In this document: positions 25,242-34,619 of the stretch, piece after piece
Numbering within the stretch: the stretch's first letter is position 1
Layout of the letters: every line of letters starts with the position of its first letter
Assembly: GCA_947177405.1 (NCBI GenBank)
Contig: CAMWUJ010000024.1
Location: 1-41,137 of the forward strand
Direction: 5' to 3'
DNA from: an uncultured Porphyromonadaceae bacterium
Lineage (GTDB): Bacteria; Bacteroidota; Bacteroidia; Bacteroidales; Muribaculaceae
Length of the DNA stretch: 41,137 nt
Program-made: the position numbers and the translations under genes
The notes under the pieces: generated by a model
Database searches by the model: none
What the model was told of the DNA's origin: nothing
Seen by the model: the letters and a program-made list of their open reading frames with translations, nothing else

Positions 25242-27542
25242 ATGAGATATTCTTTATTCGTATTAATTTCTCTCTCTACCGTAATCTCAAGTATAGCGCA
25301 GTCTATCACAGGTAAGGTCTTGGGTGAAAACAATTCTCCTCTTGATTATGTCAATGTCGTGTTGCTGAAAGCTGACTCAACCTATGTGGCTGGAACGATA
25401 ACAGACGAGAATGGGTTATTTCTGTTTGAAAATACACCAGACATTCCTAAGTTTGTCAAACTATCATCAATTGGTTATACCGAAAAAATATTTAACATCC
25501 CTTCATCCGGAAATATCGGCACAGTGTATCTTGAACCAACTACAGTGATGCTCGGAGAAGTAGTTGTAAGATCAAACCGTCCCGTTACCGCTATCAAAGG
25601 CGATGCACTTGTCACCAGTGTGGCAGGCACACAACTTGAACATGCCGGAACAGCCGAGGATGTACTGGTTCAAGTCCCGATGGTTGTCGGGCGCGATGGG
25701 TCATTTGAGGTTTTCGGCAAGGGTTCTCCAGCAATATATATCAACGGTCGTCTCGTGCGAGATTCCAACGAACTCATGCAGATAAGTTCAGCTGATATAA
25801 AAAACGTTGAAGTCGTGACAAATCCCGGGGCCAGATATGACGCTTCTGTCAATTCTGTGATTCGCATAACAACGAAACGACCGCAGGGAGATGGCTTTAG
25901 CGGCTTGCTTCGTAGTGTACTCAGGGAGAATAAATATGTCTCTAGTGTGAATCAGGCGAATTTCAAATATCGAGTAGGCGGACTGGAGGTATTCGCCAAT
26001 TTCGGTGGGGCGATAGCGAAGTTCCAAAGCAACCAATATGGAATATCCACCTCCTCTCTGTCGTGGAGGGAAGAGATAACTCAGCAGGGCTACGGAAACG
26101 TGAAGGATTTCTTCGGAAAGGCGGGGTTCTCGTATATGTTTAATGAGCGACATTCGATAGGAGCCTATTACAGCAATGGGATCACAAATGACAAAATGCA
26201 TCACTCTCATGCGACTGAGTTGTCGGTCGACGGAGAAATATTAGACGTAGCCACAAGTCTGCGCTCAGGCGAAACAAAAAAACTCCCACGGCATTATGCC
26301 AATATGTATTATAACGGCAAAGTAGGGGAACTTGGCATTGATCTGAATGCTGATTATTTATGGAATAAGTCCCGATCCAATGTTGTGGTGGATGGGGGCA
26401 GCCTGACAGATGGAAAATCGTTGATACACTCTCTCGGTAGCAACCGAGGTCGAATGTTTGCGGAGAAACTGGTTTTAAGCTATCCAGTGTGGAACGGCAC
26501 AATTGAGGCCGGAGAAGAATTCGTATCTTCTCGCTTCTCATCGGATTATCTGACAGACGCAGAAATCATAGATGATGCCAATACACGGGTTGACGAAAAA
26601 AATATTGCCGGATTTTTGGATTTTCGACAGACATTCGGACGCTTCAATTTCGGTGCCGGATTAAGGTATGAGCACGTGAATTTCGACTATTTGGAAAACG
26701 GGCAGAAGAAAGAAGATCAGAGTAAGACATATAATAATCTTTTCCCGTCTTTCTTTATGTCGACAACAATCGACAAAGTCCAACTTTCAATAAACTATAC
26801 CGGCAAGACAAAACGCCCAAACTATAGCGACCTTGATGGCACTATCGACTATATCAACCGCTATACACTTCAAGGCGGGAATCCATATCTTAAGCCAGAG
26901 AAGATACATTCTGTAGAACTTACCGGGGCCTGGAGACGATTCTTTGCACAATTGTCGTATACCTATAAAAAGGATCCCATCATATCTACAACCGTACCAT
27001 ACGGAGGAAGCGGCGATGTGAAGCTTATGACTTTGGATAATTTTCCTGAAATACATTCCATCCGCGCGTTCATTGGCACGAGTTTCAATATCGGCATTTG
27101 GGAACCGCGCATAAATCTTGGCATAACGAAGCAGTGGTTTGCAATCGACACTTGGCAAGGGCGTAGACATTTGAATAATCCCCAGGGGATGGTCCAGTGG
27201 CAGAACGCCATACATCTTCCCTATGACGTCTGGTTAAACGTGGATATCGCATGGGAGAGCGCCGGCAACGACAGAAACCTCTATCGCAAATCTTGCTCTT
27301 ACGCAAATGCCAAACTATACAAAGCGTTTTTTAACAACAGCTTCAGTGTCTCAGTCGAGGCAAACGACATCTTCAATCAGCGCAATTATGGCGTCACGTC
27401 ATTCAGCAGGGATATTACCCGCTATGTCTGTGTTACTGATTTAAGCCGTTCGTTCTACTTAACACTGCAGTATACATTCAACTCAAGTCGCGACCGTTAC
27501 AAAGGTCGCGGTGCAGGCGCAAATGAAAAGAATCGATTCTAA
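25242..27542 (+). CDS. TonB-type outer-membrane beta-barrel protein with CarboxypepD-like domain
   Basis: The start is the ATG at 25242 (MRYSLFVLISLSTVISSIAQ, a signal peptide); earlier codons overlap the promoter -7 box and cannot be translated. Of 766 aa, about 21-105 form a carboxypeptidase-regulatory-like domain (SITGKVLGENNSPLDYVNVV). A plug-like domain follows (about 115-225, 'AGTAEDVLVQVPMV', 'SPAIYINGRLVRD', 'NPGARYDASVNSVIRITTK'). The rest is an outer-membrane barrel of the OMP_b-brl_3 type. The operator-promoter ties it to the acyltransferase regulon. The RiPP precursor begins 63 bases after it, so it could take part in peptide release or uptake. Confidence 0.87.
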   Translation: MRYSLFVLISLSTVISSIAQSITGKVLGENNSPLDYVNVVLLKADSTYVAGTITDENGLFLFENTPDIPKFVKLSSIGYTEKIFNIPSSGNIGTVYLEPTTVMLGEVVVRSNRPVTAIKGDALVTSVAGTQLEHAGTAEDVLVQVPMVVGRDGSFEVFGKGSPAIYINGRLVRDSNELMQISSADIKNVEVVTNPGARYDASVNSVIRITTKRPQGDGFSGLLRSVLRENKYVSSVNQANFKYRVGGLEVFANFGGAIAKFQSNQYGISTSSLSWREEITQQGYGNVKDFFGKAGFSYMFNERHSIGAYYSNGITNDKMHHSHATELSVDGEILDVATSLRSGETKKLPRHYANMYYNGKVGELGIDLNADYLWNKSRSNVVVDGGSLTDGKSLIHSLGSNRGRMFAEKLVLSYPVWNGTIEAGEEFVSSRFSSDYLTDAEIIDDANTRVDEKNIAGFLDFRQTFGRFNFGAGLRYEHVNFDYLENGQKKEDQSKTYNNLFPSFFMSTTIDKVQLSINYTGKTKRPNYSDLDGTIDYINRYTLQGGNPYLKPEKIHSVELTGAWRRFFAQLSYTYKKDPIISTTVPYGGSGDVKLMTLDNFPEIHSIRAFIGTSFNIGIWEPRINLGITKQWFAIDTWQGRRHLNNPQGMVQWQNAIHLPYDVWLNVDIAWESAGNDRNLYRKSCSYANAKLYKAFFNNSFSVSVEANDIFNQRNYGVTSFSRDITRYVCVTDLSRSFYLTLQYTFNSSRDRYKGRGAGANEKNRF

Positions 27543-27605
27543 ATAAGAGGTATCCGAAAATCTTTAATAGAGTAGGAATAAACTATTTCTTTATACTTTT
27601 TCGTT

Positions 27606-27767
27606 ATGGGAAACAAAAGTCTGGAGAACCTTGCCAAGGGATTAAATCCTCAACCCTTGCAAGATGAATGTTTCGTTTTGAACGACGAACAGGCGGAGGA
27701 TATATATGGTGGAGACAACACGTATAATAACTGTTCCTTCACATATAACAATTGTAACCCCGCATAA
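27606..27767 (+). CDS. RiPP precursor peptide, GG-Bacteroidales type
   Basis: The 53-aa peptide is easy to miss because of its size. The leader runs MGNKSLENLAKGLNPQPL and on to FVLNDEQAEDIYGG, ending in a double glycine (residues 35-36), the standard cut site of C39 peptidases. The predicted core is DNTYNNCSFTYNNCNPA (17 residues) with two copies of TYNNC. It is immediately followed by a radical SAM/SPASM maturase, glycosyltransferase-like genes and a C39 ABC exporter, which is the expected context for natural-product precursors of this type. The two Cys and the Tyr/Asn/Thr residues are likely modification targets. Confidence 0.85.
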   Translation: MGNKSLENLAKGLNPQPLQDECFVLNDEQAEDIYGGDNTYNNCSFTYNNCNPA

Positions 27768-27815
27768 TAACAAGTGCGGAAAAAGGAGGAAGTAATATTC
27801 CTGTAACTACTGATG

Positions 27816-27860
27816 CATCAGCTATCTGTAATGGGAGTGCTACATTGCTTATAGCTGATG
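27816..27860 (+). promoter_or_regulatory. Hairpin between precursor and maturase genes
   Basis: CATCAGCTAT (27816-27825) and ATAGCTGATG (27851-27860) are perfect complements. An inner AATG/CATT pair (27830-27833 and 27843-27846) can extend the stem. It has no T run. Such a hairpin could stabilise the precursor transcript or partly stop transcription, keeping precursor levels above maturase levels. Confidence 0.6.
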
Positions 27861-27887
27861 TTATCAGTTCCCTAATCTAAAGAAATC

Positions 27888-29237
27888 ATGAATTTGAAAA
27901 AATCTAAATATCTTTTCTACTCTAAAAGATTGGTTGGTGAAAAACAGTGGGTTTATTTACTTTTTTCTGGCCGGTCAGCAAAAAATATAATGGTATCTAA
28001 GGAGGTATATGAAAAAGTACTCAATAATGAAATTGAGTCGCTTTCAGTTTCAACAAAAGAACTATTCATAGAGAATAAGATTTTGGTCGAACAAATGGAA
28101 GATGAGTATGCAGAGGTTAATAGGGAAAACAGGAATTTATTGAATAATATTAATAGAGGAGACCTATATATATCTATTCAACCCACTGCCGTATGTCAAC
28201 TTGCATGTGATTATTGTGGGCAGGCACATTCTAAGAAATTTCTTAACGACAAGCATATTGATGCTATCGTTAATCGTGTTAGTGAAAAATTGAGCTCAGT
28301 AGAATTCGACAGTTTGCAAATTGGATGGTTTGGGGGAGAACCACTATGTGCTCTCAAAAATATGCTCAATCTGAATAAACAGTTAAAAGCCATTGCCTAT
28401 TCTCATAACATTCAATATGGCGGGCAACTAACAACAAATGGATACGCTTTATCTCCTGCCTTATATTTGAGAATGAAAAATGAGTTTAACATGCGCAAAA
28501 TTGAAATAACACTGGATGGTTCTAAGGAGTTTCATAATCAACGTCGATTCAAAAGTAATGGCGAGGGATCCTTCGATAGGATTTTTCAAAATATTATATC
28601 AATAGTATCGTCTCCGGCATACGATTTTAAAGTTTGTCCTATCAGTATAAGATGTAATGTTGATGAACGAAATGTCAACGGGGTAATGCCGTTGCTCAAA
28701 CTTCTTGTTGATCATCAATTGCAGAACAAGGTCAACTTCTATACAGCTCCTGTTGTATCTTGGTCTAATAATGGAGCCGGCAGCAAGAGTGGACAATCTT
28801 TACTAGGACTATATTCAACAGAATTCATCGCTTTTATGATTGAATATGGATTCAATGTTGCTGTTCTTCCAAAAAGATCTGCTCCTTATAGATGTATTGG
28901 AACGGACGAACATGCTGAAATGTACGATGCAGAGGGATACATTTTTGACTGCTCCGAGACATCTTATTCTGATTATTATGCTGAACAAGGTTACATACTT
29001 GGCAATGTCATGTATGAACACAATATAGATAATAAGGGAAGCAAAATTAGAGCAGTGCCCGAAAAACTACTAAATGGGGAAATTGTAGAGTGTCGTAATT
29101 GTAAATTCTACCCACTCTGCGGTGGCATGTGTCCTTTGGCTCTGATAGAGGGAACACCACGCTGTCCTTCCTTTATCTATAATATCGAAGATCGGATGTT
29201 TTTGGATTATATTGAAAGAAATAGAAGACATAAATAA
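27888..29237 (+). CDS. Radical SAM/SPASM peptide maturase
   Basis: The 449-aa enzyme should modify the adjacent precursor. The [4Fe-4S] motif is C103-x3-C107-x2-C110 (VCQLACDYCG), followed by the SAM-binding GWFGGEPL block. The C-terminal SPASM domain carries further Cys residues, including CRNCKFYPLCGGMC and a following CPS, for auxiliary clusters. The first ~90 residues (YLLFSGRSAKNIMVSKEVYE...) resemble a small PqqD-like recognition module. The order of precursor first and maturase next matches the GG-Bacteroidales system. Likely chemistry is thioether or carbon-carbon cross-linking in the TYNNC repeats, which is inferred. Confidence 0.9.
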   Translation: MNLKKSKYLFYSKRLVGEKQWVYLLFSGRSAKNIMVSKEVYEKVLNNEIESLSVSTKELFIENKILVEQMEDEYAEVNRENRNLLNNINRGDLYISIQPTAVCQLACDYCGQAHSKKFLNDKHIDAIVNRVSEKLSSVEFDSLQIGWFGGEPLCALKNMLNLNKQLKAIAYSHNIQYGGQLTTNGYALSPALYLRMKNEFNMRKIEITLDGSKEFHNQRRFKSNGEGSFDRIFQNIISIVSSPAYDFKVCPISIRCNVDERNVNGVMPLLKLLVDHQLQNKVNFYTAPVVSWSNNGAGSKSGQSLLGLYSTEFIAFMIEYGFNVAVLPKRSAPYRCIGTDEHAEMYDAEGYIFDCSETSYSDYYAEQGYILGNVMYEHNIDNKGSKIRAVPEKLLNGEIVECRNCKFYPLCGGMCPLALIEGTPRCPSFIYNIEDRMFLDYIERNRRHK

Positions 29238-29248
29238 GAAGATTCTGT

Positions 29249-30694
29249 ATGAACCTCATACAATCATATTTCAATAAAACAATCACCTGTAATAATATGA
29301 ATTATTCAGGAGGATACATGTCAGCTACTATAAACTGGTTATCCATGGCATATAGTTGCTTACTCCTCAAAAAATATCATCCAACTGATAATTTAATATT
29401 TTATGGAAATGAGGATATGGTTAGGATATTAGGAGATCTTTTTCAATTGCCATATGACGATTATAAAATAATTGAGGCAAATGATGAGTTTTCTACTTGG
29501 TTTTATTGTTGGCCCAAGATCTTAACTTATGAGGCTCAGCAAAATCCATTCATACATGTAGATATTGATATATTTATGTGGGGTACTCTTCCGTCATCAT
29601 TAATGGAAGCTCCCTTAATTGCTCAACATTTGGAGAATGATTCAACTTTTTATTTGAATGTATACAACCAGATGAAGGAAGATAACATATGCTTTCCTGG
29701 CTTCATGGAGGTTTGTTATGATAATAATGTTATCAACTCATATAATGCCGGATTATTAGGTGGTCATGATTTGGCATTTTTTCAAGAGTATGTTTGGGAA
29801 ATTCGAAAATTTTTAGAATTAAACAAGTCTCAGATAGCCATATCTGATCGAAAATTTTTATATAATGTGGTTTTTGAACAATGGCTATTCTACGGCTTGA
29901 CGAGAAAATATAATAAGTCGGTCTGCACATTTTATAAAAAGCCTATTAAGAATTTTAATATGGAAGAGGCCCATGTGCCACTTCAGATACTATCCTTAAA
30001 AAAGCTTGCTTATTTGCATGTAATGGAATATAAAAGAAATATTGCATGCAATCGCTTCATTGTTTATAAGATGCGCTCGGAATTCCCAGACGTATATGAT
30101 CGAATTTTATCCATCTGCAATCATAAGGGAATTAAGAGTAGTCTATATTATAACTCCCCTGCGAGTATTAATAGTTTCTTTGATTCAAATGCGAAAAATG
30201 AGTACTCTAGCAACTCTAAAAGTTTATCAGAAATAGATGAACTTGAATATAAAAAAAACGAAGCCGAAGATCTTGAAATCTTAGAAACCCATAGCGAAAA
30301 ACGTAATGAATTGATTAAGTTGCAAGACAATCATAATATATTAATAACTGATATAAGGAATGGAAACTTACGAAACCCCAGTCCTATGCTATCATTAAAC
30401 CCACTATTGCAAGTTTCAGAAATATCCGATTTGTTATTAAGAAAGTTTCTTAATAACAGAGAAAATGAATTGGCATCAGATTGGATACTTCTAAAACTAT
30501 ATAATCCACTGTTCAATACCATTGACAAGTTTTTGTGGACTAAACAAAAGTATGAACTTTTACTTTCTTTGCTCAAGGAAGAGAATATCGGTGAAATACT
30601 TACATATAAGCCCTCGCTATCTAAGCCGCTTAAGGAAGTAAGAGGCTTTATTACTCAAAGCATATTCGATGGAATTATAACAATAAGATTATGA
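29249..30694 (+). CDS. Glycosyltransferase-like protein (DUF6734-like), first copy
   Basis: The 481-aa protein is A+T-rich and lies 11 bases after the maturase. Residues about 20-200 look like a GT-A fold: a sugar-nucleotide-binding start (SATINWLSMAYSCLLLKKY), a DxD motif in FIHVDIDIFMW (about 100-110), and 'NAGLLGGHDLAFFQEYV' near 170. After about residue 300 comes a long charged helical linker and a C-terminal part of unknown role. It is paralogous to the next gene. I infer glycosylation of the peptide or of another substrate; the family name is from memory. Confidence 0.65.
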   Translation: MNLIQSYFNKTITCNNMNYSGGYMSATINWLSMAYSCLLLKKYHPTDNLIFYGNEDMVRILGDLFQLPYDDYKIIEANDEFSTWFYCWPKILTYEAQQNPFIHVDIDIFMWGTLPSSLMEAPLIAQHLENDSTFYLNVYNQMKEDNICFPGFMEVCYDNNVINSYNAGLLGGHDLAFFQEYVWEIRKFLELNKSQIAISDRKFLYNVVFEQWLFYGLTRKYNKSVCTFYKKPIKNFNMEEAHVPLQILSLKKLAYLHVMEYKRNIACNRFIVYKMRSEFPDVYDRILSICNHKGIKSSLYYNSPASINSFFDSNAKNEYSSNSKSLSEIDELEYKKNEAEDLEILETHSEKRNELIKLQDNHNILITDIRNGNLRNPSPMLSLNPLLQVSEISDLLLRKFLNNRENELASDWILLKLYNPLFNTIDKFLWTKQKYELLLSLLKEENIGEILTYKPSLSKPLKEVRGFITQSIFDGIITIRL

Positions 30695-32163
30695 AGATAG
30701 TACAGACATTTTATAGCTATGCCGATGAAACTGGGGTTCTTGGAGATTCCGCTGGATTTCTCACCCCGGATATGAATTGGAAGAGTATGGCATTAAGTTG
30801 CCTATTACTAAAACAACATTTTGGAAGTGTCACATTATATTGTAATGAGAGAGTTTCAAAAGTTGTGTCGGAGATTTTAAAGATTCCATATGATAATATT
30901 GTCATCATTCCTGATTTTATGGAAATTTATGAAGGTTGCAATTTATGGGCTCTCCCCAAAGTATATACATATTCCAAGCAGACCGAGCCATTTCTACATG
31001 TGGATTGCGATTGGTTTATGTTTGAGAAACCAACAGAAAAAATATTAAATGCGGATGTGATTGGACAAAATATCGAGTATGATGATCAGATGTACAACAG
31101 ACGTACACTTGAAAAATTCATATTGAATGGATGTCTTTTTCCTGATTGGGTTTTGAAAGACTATCATACTCATCCTATTTTGCGAGTAATAAATGCTGGT
31201 ATCCTAGGTGGTAATGATATTGAGTTTATCCAGACTTATGTAAAAGAGATAAACGACTTTATTGATAAGAATTTGACTATTCTTAGAAAGACGAATGACG
31301 GTTTTATCAATTCGATTTATGAACAACTGTTCTTCTATTTAATGGTCAAAGAAAATGGGAGATCAACCGGATTCTGTACTGAAGGTGATAAGCTTAGTAC
31401 AAAATTTGATTGGTTGCCTGTAAATTTGTCATACACCCCAAAATCTGGGTATATGCATTTACTTGCTGATGTAAAAAGACGTTTTAGTACATACGTTTTT
31501 GTAAGTCGATACTTACATGCTCTATCTCCTGAGCTCTCCTATAGAATAACTCGGATATGCTCTGACAATGGTATTCATCCGCTAATTAACTATCCACATT
31601 GGGATATTTACAGTTCCAAATTTATTCATCATCCGAATGTAATGGAGAATGACCTAAATACAGAAGGACGTCCATTAAAAGGGTTTGACCATTCGCTTTG
31701 TCATTTAGGAAAGCATCTACTTGACAATGCAAAAATTATTTCGTCCAATATACAGTCTGTAGTTTCATTGCTCTATACAATTCCTAATCTGAAGGAGTAT
31801 AAATTTGATCTTGCGAAAAATATCAGAATATCTGAAACATCAAAAGAACAGACTCTTAATTATCTAGAAAATAAATTAGGAGAAAAGGTTTCAGAATTTA
31901 ATGATAAAATCTACGTGATATCAATACCAGATAGCATGTTGATGAAAGTTCTGAATCTAATGATTGTTGGAATCAGAGTAAATATTATTGATTGCATAAT
32001 ATCAAATGGGATCCAAAATATTGAACAGATAGCAGCTTATATAACAGACGTAAATCCCTCTATAGGTGCATCTGAGTGGTTAATGCCACGACTTGACAAC
32101 ATCATTAGAGGAATGCTTGTAAGTGGAATCTTAGAAATCAAACCATGCAACAATTCCCAATAG
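30691..32163 (+). CDS. Glycosyltransferase-like protein (DUF6734-like), second copy
   Basis: The 490-aa paralogue overlaps the previous stop by 4 bases (ATGA), so the two are translationally coupled. It shares the DxD (FLHVDCDWFMF, about 109), 'NAGILGGNDIEFIQTYV' and a similar N-terminus. The last ~90 residues (VNIIDCIISNGIQNIEQIAA ... IIRGMLVSGILEI) have the look of a winged-helix or PqqD-like RiPP recognition element, a tentative reading. Two copies could add two sugars in sequence or act on two sites such as the two TYNNC repeats. Confidence 0.65.
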   Translation: MKIVQTFYSYADETGVLGDSAGFLTPDMNWKSMALSCLLLKQHFGSVTLYCNERVSKVVSEILKIPYDNIVIIPDFMEIYEGCNLWALPKVYTYSKQTEPFLHVDCDWFMFEKPTEKILNADVIGQNIEYDDQMYNRRTLEKFILNGCLFPDWVLKDYHTHPILRVINAGILGGNDIEFIQTYVKEINDFIDKNLTILRKTNDGFINSIYEQLFFYLMVKENGRSTGFCTEGDKLSTKFDWLPVNLSYTPKSGYMHLLADVKRRFSTYVFVSRYLHALSPELSYRITRICSDNGIHPLINYPHWDIYSSKFIHHPNVMENDLNTEGRPLKGFDHSLCHLGKHLLDNAKIISSNIQSVVSLLYTIPNLKEYKFDLAKNIRISETSKEQTLNYLENKLGEKVSEFNDKIYVISIPDSMLMKVLNLMIVGIRVNIIDCIISNGIQNIEQIAAYITDVNPSIGASEWLMPRLDNIIRGMLVSGILEIKPCNNSQ

Positions 32164-34337
32164 TACGACAACGAGATGCCATTCAATGTGGTGTCGCCTG
32201 CCTTCAGATGATATGTCAGCATTATGGCAAAAATATCACCTTTGAAGTGCTAGAGAGTATGTGTGTACCTACGGTTGAGGGAGTATCTTTATTAGGCCTA
32301 ACAGACGCTGCTAAATCATTAGGCTTTAAGGCACTTCCCATGCAGATGTCTTTAGCCTTTTTAAAAAGACAAAAATACCCATGTATTCTTCATTGGGATC
32401 ATAAGCACTTTGTAGTACTGTATAGATACCATAACAATAAATTTTTTGTTGCTGATCCTGGAATTGGGAGAATGGAATACACAGAGGACGATTTTATAAA
32501 ACATTGGAGTGTAAACTCTCAATCAGACAAGGCTGGGATCGGTTTGGTGATGGAACCGACAGACGACTTTTATAGTAATATAAGTTGCGATTCTAGAAAA
32601 CAAGGTTTTTCTTTCAGTGTATTGTTTAAGTATCTTAAACAATACAAGAAGCATATGTTCGTAGTTGCTGGTACCCTATTAATTGCTAGTATTTTGGAAT
32701 TGATATTGCCATTCCTTACTCAGTCAATTGTGGATATAGGTATCAAAAATGCAGCGATAAAATTAATCTGGCTGATTCTTTTGGGAGAAATGATGATTGT
32801 ATTTGGTCGGACAGCAATTGATTTTATCCGCCGCTGGATGTTAATGCATATCTCCATTCGATTAAATCTTTCATTAGTTAGCGACTTTTTTATTAAGTTG
32901 CTACGTTTGCCTATGACGTTCTTTGAGTCCAAAATGGTAGGAGATTTTCTTCAAAGAATGGAGGATCACAATAGAGTACAGAATTTTCTTACTAATCAAG
33001 TATTGAGTTTGCTGTTTTCCGGAATTAGCTTTTTAATTCTCGGTTCTGTGTTGTGCTTTTATAATTTATTGATCTTAGGTATTTTTGTACTGGGTAGTAT
33101 AATCTATGGTTTCTGGATTTCGTTGTTTTTACACAAACGAAAAGTAATTGATTATAAACTATTTGGATATTATGCTCAAAATCATGAGAAAACATTTCAG
33201 TTTATAACTAATATTCAGGAGATTAAACTGCAGGGATGTGAAAGACGAAGAAGATGGGAATGGGAGGATAATCAGGCTGAACTTTTTACTGAACAGTTAA
33301 AATCGCTTCGGTTACAACAAACACAAGAAGCCGGTTCAATATTTATTAATGAAGTAAAGAATATACTGATAACTGTCATCTCTGCCACTTCTGTAATTAA
33401 TGGGATAATGACTTTAGGAGAAATGTTGGCTGTACAATATATTATAGGACAATTAAATTCTCCTATTGAACAACTTATGGCATTTATAAATTCTTACCAG
33501 GATGTTAGATTGTCGTTAGAGCGAATTAATGAAATTCATAGTGTAAGAGAAGAAGAGGAAACACCGGAACAACTAACCCATTTCCCAGAAGAAGCAGATA
33601 AAGACCTACAATTAAAAAATGTATATTTTAAATATAATCATCATTCGCGTAGATTTATCTTAGAGGATATAAATATCATCATACCCTATGGAAAAATTAC
33701 AGCTATTGTCGGTTGTTCAGGCAGTGGTAAAACGACTCTATTAAAACTCCTATTAGGTTTCTTCCCATCTTTAAAAGGAACAATTTCGTTATGTGGAAAG
33801 AATATCAATGAATATAACCCTCGATGGTGGAGATCTCATTGTGGAGTAGTAATGCAGGAAGGAGTGATTTTTTCCGAGTCGATTGCACGGAATATTGCAG
33901 TGGGCGATGCAGACATAGACTACGAGAAACTCGAAGAAGCTGCAAAAATAGCAAAAATTCATGATCACATAATGAATTTACCATTAAAATATAGCACTTT
34001 AGTCGGACGAAACGGAATGGGCTTAAGCCAAGGGCAAAAGCAACGTATACTTATAGCTAGGGCTGTATACAAGGATCCAGACTTCATTTTCCTTGACGAA
34101 GCAACAAACGCTCTGGATGCAAAAAATGAGCGAGCTATTGTTGAAAATCTCGACAAGTTTTACAAAGGACGTACAGTTGTGGTAGTGGCTCACCGACTTT
34201 CTACGGTCAAGAATGCAGATCAAATAATCGTCCTCGATGGGGGAAAAGTTGTTGAAATCGGGAACCATGTCTCTCTCATAGAGAAGAAAGGAGCATACTA
34301 TAACCTTGTTAAAAATCAACTTGAACTCGGAAACTAA
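32145..34337 (+). CDS. C39 peptidase-containing ABC exporter
   Basis: The 730-aa protein both cuts off the leader and exports the peptide. The N-terminal C39 domain has the catalytic Cys15 (DAIQCGVACLQM) and His/Asp further on (HWDHKHFVVLY, ADPG). The transmembrane part follows (about 165-450). The ATPase domain has Walker A GCSGSGKTT, the signature LSQGQKQR, Walker B FIFLDEA and the H-loop AHRLST. The start overlaps the previous gene by 19 bases. It fits the double-glycine leader at 27606. No TolC-like gene accompanies it here. Confidence 0.93.
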   Translation: MQQFPIVRQRDAIQCGVACLQMICQHYGKNITFEVLESMCVPTVEGVSLLGLTDAAKSLGFKALPMQMSLAFLKRQKYPCILHWDHKHFVVLYRYHNNKFFVADPGIGRMEYTEDDFIKHWSVNSQSDKAGIGLVMEPTDDFYSNISCDSRKQGFSFSVLFKYLKQYKKHMFVVAGTLLIASILELILPFLTQSIVDIGIKNAAIKLIWLILLGEMMIVFGRTAIDFIRRWMLMHISIRLNLSLVSDFFIKLLRLPMTFFESKMVGDFLQRMEDHNRVQNFLTNQVLSLLFSGISFLILGSVLCFYNLLILGIFVLGSIIYGFWISLFLHKRKVIDYKLFGYYAQNHEKTFQFITNIQEIKLQGCERRRRWEWEDNQAELFTEQLKSLRLQQTQEAGSIFINEVKNILITVISATSVINGIMTLGEMLAVQYIIGQLNSPIEQLMAFINSYQDVRLSLERINEIHSVREEEETPEQLTHFPEEADKDLQLKNVYFKYNHHSRRFILEDINIIIPYGKITAIVGCSGSGKTTLLKLLLGFFPSLKGTISLCGKNINEYNPRWWRSHCGVVMQEGVIFSESIARNIAVGDADIDYEKLEEAAKIAKIHDHIMNLPLKYSTLVGRNGMGLSQGQKQRILIARAVYKDPDFIFLDEATNALDAKNERAIVENLDKFYKGRTVVVVAHRLSTVKNADQIIVLDGGKVVEIGNHVSLIEKKGAYYNLVKNQLELGN

Positions 34338-34339
34338 AT

Positions 34340-34540
34340 ATGCATGCATCAAATAATAATCACCAGAGCGAGCTTCGGTCAGAAAAAGTCCGTAAGCTCA
34401 TTGGAGAGATTCCCTCATCTTTAGTAATATGGGGTACTATTATAATCATAATTATTTTTCTTGGGTTATTGGCAGCCGTTTGGTTCTTGCCATATCCATA
34501 TTCGAATGGGGAATCAATTTTTGAACATTTCTTGACCTAA
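34340..34540 (+). CDS. Short HlyD-like membrane protein, possibly truncated
   Basis: The 66-aa protein starts 2 bases after the exporter stop. It has a charged N-terminus, a single membrane segment (VIWGTIIIIIIFLGLLAAVW, about 30-49) and PYPYSNGESI. This is close to the first residues of HlyD-type periplasmic adaptor proteins, which normally run to 350 aa or more. It ends cleanly at a stop. It is either the remnant of a lost adaptor or a purpose-built small exporter partner; the sequence alone cannot decide. Confidence 0.6.
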   Translation: MHASNNNHQSELRSEKVRKLIGEIPSSLVIWGTIIIIIIFLGLLAAVWFLPYPYSNGESIFEHFLT

Positions 34541-34544
34541 GGAC

Positions 34545-34580
34545 TTCGCGACCCAATATCAGAAACGATTAGATCGCGAA
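34545..34580. terminator. Possible shared terminator hairpin between convergent operons
   Basis: TTCGCGA (34545-34551) and TCGCGAA (34574-34580) are perfect complements around a 22-base loop, between the RiPP operon (+) and the SIR2 gene (-). The stem is short, and the T tract after it is weak. Confidence 0.35.
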
Positions 34581-34619
34581 ACTATTTTAATAAGCTTGTT
34601 ATGATTTAGATTTTACACT

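Noticed and set aside
34545-34580. Boundary repeat of a separately inserted defence island
   Set aside because: The TTCGCGA pair is short, inverted rather than direct, and no second copy was seen beyond the ATPase gene. A terminator between convergent genes is the simpler reading.
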